Below are positions 49,299-56,486 of a DNA stretch of 64,000 nucleotides, one piece after another (the stretch's first letter is position 1; each line of letters starts with the position of its first letter). The notes below the pieces were generated by a model. That model did not search any database. It was given only the letters and a program-made list of their open reading frames with translations, and was not told where the DNA came from. The DNA is from an uncultured Kiritimatiellota bacterium. GTDB taxonomy: Bacteria; Verrucomicrobiota; Kiritimatiellia; RFP12; UBA1067. Position numbers and translations under genes: made by a program. The DNA lies in assembly GCA_934635225.1 (NCBI GenBank), contig CAKTYZ010000002.1, forward strand, positions 147,415-211,414, in the 5' to 3' direction.

Positions 49299-50209
49299 GG
49301 ACGGTTTTCATCACACGTAGCGACATCAGCTGGTATTCAAGGAATGCCAATGTGCAGGTGCGTCCACGCCAATTGGCGCGAGACACGCGGCTGACGCTGT
49401 GCGTGAACGAAGCGTGTCGCGTACCAGATGACCTTGCGGCCGCCTGTGAGCGCGTGATCGTCTATCGGCGGCTGGGCGACATCGCGGCGAGACTGGAGGG
49501 GCGCTACGGTCGTGTCTGTACGGGATTCGACTTCCCGTGCCTATGGACGGGCTGGCGCATCAAGCGGCGTTTGCGGATCCCGTGGACGATGTACCTGTGG
49601 GATCCGCCGGCCTTGAGCCATCGCGATGGTTTTGCGCCGCGTCGCTGGGCGATTGACGGCGTGTGGCGGTGGTTTGCGCGGCGGTGTGACAGGCTGGTCT
49701 TGAACATCCATCCGGGATTGCTTGAAGAGGTTGGATTGTCCCGAAAGGAGACGGATCGGTGGAGAAAAGACGGCAAGTTGGAGTTGCGTATGCAGGATGC
49801 CTTCGACGATCTGATTCCTGCGACAATCACGAACGGCGGTTCGTTTGATGCTGACATCGGAATCTTGAGCGCGGAGACGCCGGACAAGGGCAGCCGCCTC
49901 GTCGCGGAGGCGGTACGGCGGGTTCCGGGCCTCTCGGTGAAATGGATCAACGGCCTGCCGCAAGAGGAGGCGTTCGCACAGCTGCGCCGCTGCCGCGTCC
50001 TGCTCGCACCGTATCTGCCCGTTCGGAGCCTGAAGTGGAACTATCCGCTGAAGCTCTTCGAGTATCTGCGGCTTGGACGCCCGGTCCTGTCGTCCGATAA
50101 TCCGGGAAGCGTCGCGATGGCTACGCGGTTCCCAGGGCGGATTCAGCTGTTTAAGAGCGGAAACGCGGACGATCTCGCGTCCAAACTGAAGGAGATGCTG
50201 TGCTTGTGA
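49292..50209 (+). CDS. Glycosyltransferase (GT-B, GT4-like)
   Basis: A 305-residue protein: FITRSDISWYSRNANVQVRP, TGFDFPCLWTGWRIKRRLRI, IGILSAETPDKGSRLVAEAV and the C-terminal CRVLLAPYLPVRSLKWNYPL then KLFEYLRLGRPVLSSD, where E-Y-L-x-x-G-x-P marks the donor domain. ATG 49292 overlaps the preceding stop. Shorter than most GT-B enzymes (~370), chiefly in the N-terminal domain. Confidence 0.75.
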   Translation: MVRTVFITRSDISWYSRNANVQVRPRQLARDTRLTLCVNEACRVPDDLAAACERVIVYRRLGDIAARLEGRYGRVCTGFDFPCLWTGWRIKRRLRIPWTMYLWDPPALSHRDGFAPRRWAIDGVWRWFARRCDRLVLNIHPGLLEEVGLSRKETDRWRKDGKLELRMQDAFDDLIPATITNGGSFDADIGILSAETPDKGSRLVAEAVRRVPGLSVKWINGLPQEEAFAQLRRCRVLLAPYLPVRSLKWNYPLKLFEYLRLGRPVLSSDNPGSVAMATRFPGRIQLFKSGNADDLASKLKEMLCL

Positions 50210-50955
50210 TTCATCAAGTTGTGGGTGTCTTGTCCGATCCGGTGTTTGCCAGCCTTTGGGCGTTGGCGATTGGACTGGTATTTGTTCGTAGGAGATGGGG
50301 CCGGCTGATTCTTGTCCTTGATCTCATCCTCATGTGGATTTGCGCGATGCCCGTGACGTCAGAACTGTTGGCCAAGTGGATCGAAGCGGATTATTACCCT
50401 GTCAGGAATGTGCAGGAACTGCCCCAGGCTGATGCGATTGTCTTGCTGGGGGGCGGCATTGGGGCACCTCCTGAAGGCAGCGATTGGCCGTATCCCGACC
50501 TCAAGGAGTCGGCAGACCGCGTCTGGCACGCGGCCCGTATATACAAGGCCGGGAAAGCACCGAAGATTTACTGCACGTGTCCCGACGTGAGCCGGTCGAC
50601 GCCGCCGTTTCTGAAGGATCTCGGTGTGCCTGCGGAGGCGATCGTGTCCCTTGACGGCCCGCGAAACACTGAAGAGGAGGCGAGACTCTATAATGAGGCG
50701 ATTGAAAGGCGAGCTGACGAAAAGAAGCGGCAAATTCTGCTCGTCACGTCTGCCGCGCACATGAAACGAGCCGTGCGGATCTTTGCGAAGTTCGCGCCAG
50801 ATCTGGCGGTCGTCCCGGCGGCCATTGACTTTGCGCACATCGACAGTCCGGCCCGTGAATTTATGGTTCGCCGTTATCTGCCGGACGTCGCGGCTCTTGG
50901 CAGTTTCAATTCGCTTGTGCACGAGTTGCTGGGACTTGTGAGATATTCGTTTTAA
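50200..50955 (+). CDS. YdcF/ElyC-like DUF218 protein
   Basis: A 251-residue protein with two N-terminal hydrophobic helices (ASLWALAIGLVFV and LILVLDLILMWICAM), then ADAIVLLGGGIG, RVWHAARIYKAGKAPKIYCT, NTEEEARLYNEAI and ILLVTSAAHMKRAVRIFAKF, the DUF218 core (GGG, NTxEEA, T-S-x-x-H-M-x-R). ElyC/SanA-like members affect envelope polymer synthesis that uses undecaprenyl carriers. Overlaps the previous gene by ten bases. Confidence 0.85.
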   Translation: MLVIHQVVGVLSDPVFASLWALAIGLVFVRRRWGRLILVLDLILMWICAMPVTSELLAKWIEADYYPVRNVQELPQADAIVLLGGGIGAPPEGSDWPYPDLKESADRVWHAARIYKAGKAPKIYCTCPDVSRSTPPFLKDLGVPAEAIVSLDGPRNTEEEARLYNEAIERRADEKKRQILLVTSAAHMKRAVRIFAKFAPDLAVVPAAIDFAHIDSPAREFMVRRYLPDVAALGSFNSLVHELLGLVRYSF

Positions 50956-50959
50956 GTTG

Positions 50960-51742
50960 ATGGATGCTATGCTTGATCAGATAAATATTCGGTATTGGAA
51001 AATTTTACGTGCGTCATATTTCCAACTTCTTGAGAAGATGGACGAGTGGCGGAAGGACGGCAAGCACCATTATGTCTGCTTCTGTGACGGGAACGGGTTG
51101 CCATTGGCTTGGTACAGGGATGTTGAGTTGCGTGCGGCGTATGCGGGCGCGGATGCCGTGTGCGCGGACGGAATCGCGACGGACTGGCTAGCGCGTATCA
51201 ACGGCGGGGCGGGCGGACGAATCATCGGGCCAAAGCTCTTCCCTGCCGCGCTGAAATACGGCATCCCGCTCGGTTGGCGGCACTTCTTCTATGGGGCGTC
51301 CGGCACGACGCTGGCGGCGCTCAAGACGAAGATGGAGGTGCGCTTCCCCGGCGTGAAGATTGTCGGCACGTTCGCGCCGGAGATCGCTGACGATCCGATG
51401 CCGCCGCCGATAGAAAAGAACTCGGTCGATTTCCTGTGGGTCGCGCTTGGCTGCCCGAAGCAGGAGAAGTGGTGCGCCCGTCACCGGGACGAGCTGGGCG
51501 TGCCTGTCCTCCTGCCGGTCGGCGCGGCGTTCGACTTCCTTTCCGGGAGGGTTGCGGACACGCCGGATTGGGTGCATCGCATGGGGTTATGCTGGCTTTG
51601 GCGGCTGGTGACTGGTGGCCGACGGGTCTTCGTCCGCAATGTGAAGTGCGTGACGGTTGCGTTGGCTCTTCTGATTGAAGAGTTCTGGCGGGTAAAAGTC
51701 CTTGGCATAACCTATTTGGACAACAAGGGGAAAATGGCATGA
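50960..51742 (+). CDS. WecG/TagA/CpsF-family glycosyltransferase (GT26)
   Basis: A 260-residue protein: AYAGADAVCADGIATDWLAR, KYGIPLGWRHFFYGASGTTL, then SVDFLWVALGCPKQEKWCAR and VLLPVGAAFDFLSGRVADTP, which carry the family signatures (D-G-x-G, G-x-P-K-Q-E-x-W, G-A-x-F-D-x-x-x-G). The family adds ManNAc-type or glucosyl residues to the second position of lipid-linked repeat units. No initiating phosphoglycosyl transferase is seen in the window. TTG 50957 is an alternative start. Confidence 0.9.
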   Translation: MDAMLDQINIRYWKILRASYFQLLEKMDEWRKDGKHHYVCFCDGNGLPLAWYRDVELRAAYAGADAVCADGIATDWLARINGGAGGRIIGPKLFPAALKYGIPLGWRHFFYGASGTTLAALKTKMEVRFPGVKIVGTFAPEIADDPMPPPIEKNSVDFLWVALGCPKQEKWCARHRDELGVPVLLPVGAAFDFLSGRVADTPDWVHRMGLCWLWRLVTGGRRVFVRNVKCVTVALALLIEEFWRVKVLGITYLDNKGKMA

Positions 51743-52701
51743 AAAGGTTGCATATTGTTCCGACCTTGCATGAAGCCAATGGCGTGTTTCAGGTTGCTCA
51801 GCGTATCGCGCGGCGTGATGGTGACGATCTATGGGATTTCACAGGGGCTGTTGGCGTTGCCCAAGGCCATGCCGTTGAAACGTCTTCTGAATCGAAGCTT
51901 GTCGAGAAGTTAGGCACTCTGTCTCATCCCCTATCCTCATATGACGAGATCTGGGTTCATGGTATGTGGTTGCCGTCTGCTTGGAGGAGTTGCCACCGGG
52001 CATTGAGAGCTGGTGTGAAGCTTGTGCGAATGCCACACGGCAGCTTGAGCCCAATCTACCTTGAGCGGCAGAGCAAGTGGAAGAAGCGATTGGTTGCGCC
52101 GATAGAGCGGTACTATTACAATAAGGCGTCTCGTGTCGTTGTTTCGGGTGAATGGGAGGCGGATTGGTGTCATCGTTGGGGAGTGACGGGGGAAATGGAG
52201 ATTTTAGACTTCAAACAATTCTTCAGGCTTGATGCACCGCACACAAGGCCTAAGGCGGAGCGAACACAAGCGGCTCTTCGCGTTCTTTATCTTGGAATGG
52301 AGCATCCGTTGAAGGGCGTGAACTTATTGCGGCGGGCTTCCGAGGAGTTGAACGATGAGTGCTGGCGAAAAATGCCGTTCACGAACGATGTGATTGCCCT
52401 CAAGACGATTTCGGATGCATCTGGAGACTACAAGGAAAGTCTTTGGCGCTGGGCGGATGTGTTGTGTCTGCCGACATTCTCGGAGAATTTTGGACTTGTT
52501 GTTGCCGAGGCGATTGAGCATGGCTGTGCGGTCATCACGACGGATGGGGCGCCCGCATGGGCGGATCTTGGTCTTGAACATGGACTCTACATCAGGGGAT
52601 ATAAGGACGCCTCGGAGTCGCAGTGCGTGAAGTTGCTGAAAGACGCGTTGAAGCATTACATCGATCAAACTAACCTGAATGCAAAGGAGGTGTTCTCATG
52701 A
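51739..52701 (+). CDS. Glycosyltransferase family 4-like
   Basis: A 320-residue GT-B enzyme: LHIVPTLHEANGVFQVAQRI, YDEIWVHGMWLPSAWRSCHR, VRMPHGSLSPIYLERQSKWK (the P-H-G-x-L motif of a GT4 subgroup), and WADVLCLPTFSENFGLVVAE with EAIEHGCAVITTDGAPAW at the donor site. Overlaps the previous stop by four bases. Last gene of the polysaccharide island; no terminator is obvious before the tRNA promoter. Confidence 0.87.
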   Translation: MKRLHIVPTLHEANGVFQVAQRIARRDGDDLWDFTGAVGVAQGHAVETSSESKLVEKLGTLSHPLSSYDEIWVHGMWLPSAWRSCHRALRAGVKLVRMPHGSLSPIYLERQSKWKKRLVAPIERYYYNKASRVVVSGEWEADWCHRWGVTGEMEILDFKQFFRLDAPHTRPKAERTQAALRVLYLGMEHPLKGVNLLRRASEELNDECWRKMPFTNDVIALKTISDASGDYKESLWRWADVLCLPTFSENFGLVVAEAIEHGCAVITTDGAPAWADLGLEHGLYIRGYKDASESQCVKLLKDALKHYIDQTNLNAKEVFS

Positions 52702-52773
52702 GGACACGGACAATTGTCCTGCGGGGTGTCTGGTGAGCGTCTCGACCTTATGCAATTTCTGTACAATACCCCC

Positions 52774-52802
52774 TTGTGCGCTTCTGAGGGATATGATATA
52801 CT
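52774..52802 (+). promoter_or_regulatory. tRNA operon promoter
   Basis: TTGTGC at 52774-52779, 17 bp, TATACT at 52797-52802, about 18 bases before the first tRNA. Confidence 0.75.
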
Positions 52803-52820
52803 ACCCACTGTTTTCGTGAT

Positions 52821-52896
52821 GCGAGGATAACTCAGTTGGTAGAGTGCCACCTTGCCAAGGTGGTTGTCGCGGGTTCGAATCCCGTTCCTCGCTCCA
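52821..52896 (+). tRNA. tRNA-Gly (anticodon GCC)
   Basis: Acceptor GCGAGGA/TCCTCGC, anticodon stem CCACC/GGTGG with loop TTGCCAA, T-arm CGGGTTCGAATCCCG, encoded CCA. Confidence 0.96.
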
Positions 52897-52915
52897 GAGA
52901 AAGCCAAGGTGAGAT

Positions 52916-52991
52916 GGGGGCGTAGCTCAGCTGGTAGAGCAAGTGACTCTTAATCACTGGGTCCAGGGTTCGAATCCCTGCGCCCCTACCA
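52916..52991 (+). tRNA. tRNA-Lys (anticodon CTT)
   Basis: Acceptor GGGGGCG/CGCCCCT, anticodon stem AGTGA/TCACT with loop CTCTTAA, T-arm CAGGGTTCGAATCCCTG, encoded CCA. Confidence 0.95.
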
Positions 52992-53016
52992 TTCGACCCT
53001 TGACAGATGCATCTGT

Positions 53017-53092
<76 letters not shown>

Positions 53093-53104
53093 ATTCCTTT
53101 CTAA

Positions 53105-53133
53105 CTCGGAGAGAACTCTGAGGTTTTGTTTTT
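53105..53133 (+). terminator. Terminator of the tRNA operon
   Basis: CTCGGAG-AGAA-CTCTGAG stem followed by GTTTTGTTTTT. Confidence 0.75.
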
Positions 53134-53471
53134 ATGGATTAGCGTATAAAGCCCAATTGTCGGGCTGATTCTGCCCTTGCCGAGTTCACTGTCGTGTGTG
53201 GCAACGACCGCGCTGCGTGGCCTTTTGGGGGCGATTCAGCTCGCGAAGTATCTCCGCCGTGTGACTTTAGTCAACACGACGTTTTCGAGGAAAGACGCCC
53301 GTTTTGCCGCTTTCCTATGCAAACTGCAAGTCTGGTATGCGCACCTTGTTTCATAGACCGATTCAAGGCCAAGAGAGAACTTCATGCCGCCAAAGTGTGC
53401 AAATGCACACGAGACAGAAACGGCATGGTCGCAAGACCATGCCGCAGGAAGCATCGGAAGACGAGAATCGG
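53134..53471. other. 340-bp noncoding stretch with a GNRA-capped hairpin
   Basis: No plausible gene on either strand. A perfect 10-bp stem with GCAA loop, CGGCATGGTC-GCAA-GACCATGCCG, lies at 53421-53444, and AGCCC/GGGCT at 53151-53167. May be debris of the element that left the recombinase remnant. Confidence 0.5.
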
Positions 53472-54021
53472 CTATGCGAGGCCGATTTCCCGCTCCTGTT
53501 CGCTCCAGAGGTCGCTCTTGATGTTGAAGAGCCGTTCGGTCGAGGAATCGTCCGGGAGTTCCTTGGCTAAGACCGCACGGAGTATCTTTGGCGAAAGATT
53601 GGCGAGGCGCAGGACGCGGACCACGTATGGTCGATCCATCTTCAAACCCTCCGCAAGCTCCTTCATGTCGACGAACGCCCCGCTTTCGAGGAGTCTTGTC
53701 CACTCCCGTGCGCGGGCGAACAATCGTATGAGCGTCCCCGATTCGTCAAGGTCGATGTCGTTCACCTCGCCCTGTCCGATGGCGACGAGCCGCTTTTCGA
53801 TGCGTTTGTAGCCGTATGGCACCGTCCCGCCCGGCCAGAACCCCTTGCGCCTTGTTGTGGCCATCTTGTCCGATGTACGCTCGGAGGCGAGTTCCCGCTC
53901 GAATTGCGCAAAGGTCATGAGCAGGTTCATGCACATCCGTCCCATTGAGGTCGAGGTGTTCAGCTCCTGCGTGACGCACGAGAACGAGACATGGCGCTTC
54001 TCCAGTTCGTTGAAGACCTAC
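53472..54021 (-). pseudogene. Serine recombinase, N-terminal truncated remnant
   Basis: On the minus strand NELEKRHVSFSCVTQELNTS then TSMGRMCMNLLMTFAQFERE and LASERTSDKMATTRRKGF form the end of a resolvase catalytic domain (Q-x-x-x-x-S-T-S-x-G-R, F-A-Q-F-E-R-E) and the start of the recombinase domain. DMKELAEGLKMDRPYVVRVL then LRLANLSPKILRAVL is the helix-turn-helix-containing tail, with the usual C-terminus W-x-EQ. The catalytic Ser region is missing; an in-frame stop (TAG) precedes the preserved part near 54015. Residual mobile-element gene beside the tRNA cluster. Confidence 0.78.
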
Positions 54022-54059
54022 GTGAAGTCTAAGGGTGACTTCCAGAGTTGAAGCGCACT

Positions 54060-54089
54060 TGACGACTTTTGGGGGATTATGGTATTTTC
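54060..54089 (+). promoter_or_regulatory. Promoter of the NUDIX gene
   Basis: TTGACG at 54060-54065 and TATTTT at about 54084-54089, 18 bp apart. Confidence 0.5.
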
Positions 54090-54113
54090 TGAGGCAACAC
54101 GTAGCAGAGAAAA

Positions 54114-54653
54114 ATGAAAGACAAGTTCATCGAGAAGACGCTCGGATGCGAGCGCAAGTACACGGGAAAGATCATCAGCGTCGATCTTCTCGACATCGAG
54201 TTGCCTGACGGGCGCAAGACGACGCGCGAAGTGGTTCGGCACGGGAACGCGGTCGCCATCTTGGCGCGTCGGCCTGACGGCAAGTTCGTGTTCGTCAAGC
54301 AGTATCGCAAGGCTGCGGAAGAGGCGCTCGTCGAGGTGATCGCGGGCGGACTTGAGCCTGGCGAAGACCCGATCGCGGGCGCGAAGCGCGAGACCGCCGA
54401 GGAGACCGGCTACGACGTGCAGTCGATCCGCTTTCTGACGACCACGATTTGCACGCCGGGTTACTGCGAGGAGCGCATCCACCTCTACTTTGCGGAACTC
54501 GCCGATGGCCAGCACGCGCAGGATCAGGATCCCGACGAGAACGTCTATCCCGTCATTCTGTCCGAGGAAGAGGTCGAGGACGGCATCCGCAAGGGCGCGA
54601 TCTTCGATTCCAAGACGCTTTCCGCGTGGCTCGCCTACAAGCTGACCAAGTGA
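54114..54653 (+). CDS. NUDIX hydrolase, ADP-ribose pyrophosphatase-like
   Basis: A 179-residue enzyme with the Nudix box GLEPGEDPIAGAKRETAEE then TGYD (about 80-103; G-x5-E-x7-REUxEExG). GNAVAILARRPDGKFVFVKQ and YRKAAEEALVEVIAGG precede it, and a PGYCEERIHLYFAELA segment follows, typical of ADP-sugar pyrophosphatases. It would hydrolyse ADP-ribose or similar nucleotide sugars in the cytoplasm. The next gene starts seven bases after its stop. Confidence 0.9.
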   Translation: MKDKFIEKTLGCERKYTGKIISVDLLDIELPDGRKTTREVVRHGNAVAILARRPDGKFVFVKQYRKAAEEALVEVIAGGLEPGEDPIAGAKRETAEETGYDVQSIRFLTTTICTPGYCEERIHLYFAELADGQHAQDQDPDENVYPVILSEEEVEDGIRKGAIFDSKTLSAWLAYKLTK

Positions 54654-54660
54654 TCGGAGG

Positions 54661-55260
54661 GTGCGCTTGCTGCACACGGGACCTAACGAGATCGACGGCA
54701 TCCCCGTCGAGGTGATCCGCAAGCGAATCCGGCGGATCAATGTCCGCATCGGCGCGGACGGCAACGTGCGGCTCTCCATCCCGTACTTTGGCGTGACGCT
54801 ATCGCAGGGCGAAACGTTCCTCAAGTCGAAGTGGGCGTGGGTTCGGAAGTCCCGCGCCGAGGTGTTGGCGCGTCCTCCTGCCGCCCGCGCCCCGGTGACG
54901 GAGGCGGAGCTCGCCGCGTTCGACGCGCTTCTTCGCGAGCTGAACGCGGCGTGGTCCGCGCGGTTGGGCGAATACGGCGTCGCTTGGAAGGTCCGCCGCG
55001 TGAAGTCCGTGTGGGGGTGCTGTCATTGGCGGTCTCGTTACGTCACCTACAACGCCGAGCTTGCGCACGCCCCACGCGAACTGGTCGAGTATGTCGTTGT
55101 CCACGAGCTCACGCATTTCGCCGTCCACAACCACGGCCCCAAGTTCTGCGCGTTCATGGACAAGCGGCTCCCCGGCTGGAAGACTCTGCGCAGGAGACTC
55201 AATCGCCGTGACTGGGGCGAGGCCGCCGTGGGCGCGGCACTTGAATGTAATCCGGCATAA
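54661..55260 (+). CDS. YgjP-like (DUF45) metallopeptidase-fold protein
   Basis: A ~199-residue protein with the zinc-binding VVVHELTHFAVHNHGPKFCA (H-E-x-x-H...H) near residues 141-160, preceded by WGCCHWRSRYVTYNAEL, the family motif W-G-S-C-x-x-x-x-x-I-x-L-N. The usual Ser of WGSC is Cys here. GTG 54661 abuts the GGAGG; TTG 54667 has better spacing and could be the start. Function of the family is unsettled; members resemble SprT-type proteases. Confidence 0.85.
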   Translation: MRLLHTGPNEIDGIPVEVIRKRIRRINVRIGADGNVRLSIPYFGVTLSQGETFLKSKWAWVRKSRAEVLARPPAARAPVTEAELAAFDALLRELNAAWSARLGEYGVAWKVRRVKSVWGCCHWRSRYVTYNAELAHAPRELVEYVVVHELTHFAVHNHGPKFCAFMDKRLPGWKTLRRRLNRRDWGEAAVGAALECNPA

Positions 55261-55264
55261 ATTG

Positions 55265-55270
55265 TATAAT
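55265..55270 (+). promoter_or_regulatory. -10 element of the histone-like gene
   Basis: TATAAT five bases after the peptidase stop, 67 bases before the ATG at 55338. Confidence 0.45.
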
Positions 55271-55337
55271 ATGCGGCATAAGGCTCGGATGTAGCGCGGG
55301 AACCGTGCGCCGTAGCCTCTCAAAGAAGGAACACACA

Positions 55338-55616
55338 ATGGCTACAACCAAGAAAGCTCCTGCCAAGAAGGCAGTCGTGAAGAAAGCCGCTCCTGCGGCG
55401 AAACCCGCAGCGAAGAAGTGCTGCGCGAAGAAGACCGCCCCTGCTGCGAAGCCGGCGGCGAAGAAGTGCTGTTGCAAGAAGGCGGCCCCTGCTGCGAAGC
55501 CGGTGGCGAAAACGTGCTGCAGCAAGAAGGCGGCCCCTGCAAAGAAGTGCTGTGTGAAGAAGGTCGCTGCGGCAAAGCCCGCGGCCAAGAAGCGCTGTGT
55601 GAAGAAGGCGAAATAA
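55338..55616 (+). CDS. Cysteine-rich, Lys/Ala/Pro-repeat histone H1-like protein
   Basis: A 92-residue protein made of AAPAAKPAAKK-type repeats interrupted by CC pairs (KKCCAKK, KKCCCKK, KTCCSKK, KKCCVKK, KKRCVKK): 10 Cys among 92 residues. The Lys/Ala/Pro-rich pattern is that of bacterial histone H1-like proteins (HC1/HC2 of Chlamydiae). The regularly spaced Cys pairs are not part of those proteins and may bind metal or form disulfides. AAGAAGG precedes the ATG. It is followed by a terminator and has its own -10, so it is a single-gene unit. DNA compaction is inferred. Confidence 0.72.
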   Translation: MATTKKAPAKKAVVKKAAPAAKPAAKKCCAKKTAPAAKPAAKKCCCKKAAPAAKPVAKTCCSKKAAPAKKCCVKKVAAAKPAAKKRCVKKAK

Positions 55617-55637
55617 CCTGGTCCCGATGACAGGTGA

Positions 55638-55674
55638 AATCCCCGACTGGCCTTGCGGCTGGCCGGGGATTTTT
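55638..55674 (+). terminator. Intrinsic terminator after the histone-like gene
   Basis: AAATCCCCG...CGGGGATTTTT hairpin with GGCC/GGCC inner pairs and a run of five T. Confidence 0.85.
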
Positions 55675-55714
55675 CCGCATGAAAATCGCACCCCCATGCG
55701 GACGGTTTTTTTGG

Positions 55715-55720
55715 TATAAT
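55715..55720 (+). promoter_or_regulatory. Extended -10 promoter of hisI
   Basis: TTTTTTTGGTATAAT: TG-n extended -10 with TATAAT, 29 bases before the ATG. Confidence 0.55.
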
Positions 55721-55749
55721 ACGCTCCAAATTATCAAAAGGTGACAGCC

Positions 55750-56196
55750 ATGGGGCAGCTTGAAGAATCGTCTGAATTAACGCTTGATTTCACAAAACTT
55801 GAGAAGGTCGGCCGGCAGGTCGCCGAGACGCGCGCGGCGGGTGTCGCCGAGCAGGATCCGGGGGTTATCCCAGTTGCGGTACAGAACGCCGACACGAAAG
55901 AAGTCATCCTTGTCGCCTATACGAACGAATTCGCGATGCGCGAGTCGTTTGCGAAGCGGAAGTTGATTCTTTGGTCCACTTCACGGAACAAGCTTTGGTT
56001 TAAGGGCGAGACGAGCGGCGAGACGTTTGACCTCCTTGAGGCCTATGTCAACTGCGAGCAGAATTCGCTCCTCTACGTCGTGCGCCCGTGTCGCGGCGGC
56101 ATCTGCCACACGAAAAACAAGGCCGGCCAGCCGCGCAACTGCTATTATCGCAAGATCGATTTTGACACGCTGCGGCTCACCTTTGTCGATCCGTAA
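55750..56196 (+). CDS. hisI: Phosphoribosyl-AMP cyclohydrolase
   Basis: HisI opens the ring of phosphoribosyl-AMP in histidine synthesis. The 148-residue protein holds the complete set of motifs: VIPVAVQNADTKEVILVAYT, STSRNKLWFKGETSG, VNCEQNSLLYVVRPC (D/N-C-D/E-x-D-x-x), and RGGICHTKNKAGQPRNCYYR with Cys residues for the metal site. No HisE domain. N-terminal extension of ~25 residues. GTG 55741 overlaps the AAAAGG ribosome site, so ATG 55750 is preferred. No other his gene nearby. Confidence 0.93.
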   Translation: MGQLEESSELTLDFTKLEKVGRQVAETRAAGVAEQDPGVIPVAVQNADTKEVILVAYTNEFAMRESFAKRKLILWSTSRNKLWFKGETSGETFDLLEAYVNCEQNSLLYVVRPCRGGICHTKNKAGQPRNCYYRKIDFDTLRLTFVDP

Positions 56197-56242
56197 GCGA
56201 GTCTTGCGCCTTCTCACTTTAAAATAAACAGGAAACTCAATC

Positions 56243-56464
56243 ATGGCAGTACTTGGTCAAGGTCTTGTGTTGATGATTGCCGGCATGGGCATCGTCTACA
56301 TCTTTCTCTCCGTCCTCATCCTCGTCACGAAGACGTCCATGCAGGGCCTCGCAAAATTCGATTCGATCCTTCCGCAGGACGCGCCGAAGAAGAAGCCCGC
56401 GCCGAAGGCCGGCAACGACGACGAGAATGTCGCCCTCGCGATCGCGGTGGCGCTCCAACGCTAA
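56243..56464 (+). CDS. oadG: Sodium-pump decarboxylase gamma subunit (OadG-like)
   Basis: A 73-residue protein with one N-terminal transmembrane helix (VLMIAGMGIVYIFLSVLILV) and a Lys/Pro-rich tail, ending AIAVALQR. It matches the OAD_gamma family: the N-terminal G-M-G-x-V-Y-x-F-L motif and the C-terminal I-A-x-A are typical. It anchors the alpha subunit to the membrane subunit. First gene of oadGAB; RBS GGAAA. Confidence 0.87.
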   Translation: MAVLGQGLVLMIAGMGIVYIFLSVLILVTKTSMQGLAKFDSILPQDAPKKKPAPKAGNDDENVALAIAVALQR

Positions 56465-56486
56465 TTTCAAAACAAGGAAACTCACA

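Noticed and set aside
53194..53811. 205-codon plus-strand frame opposite the recombinase remnant
   Set aside because: Ser/Arg-rich; the minus-strand translation matches serine recombinases, so this is the shadow.
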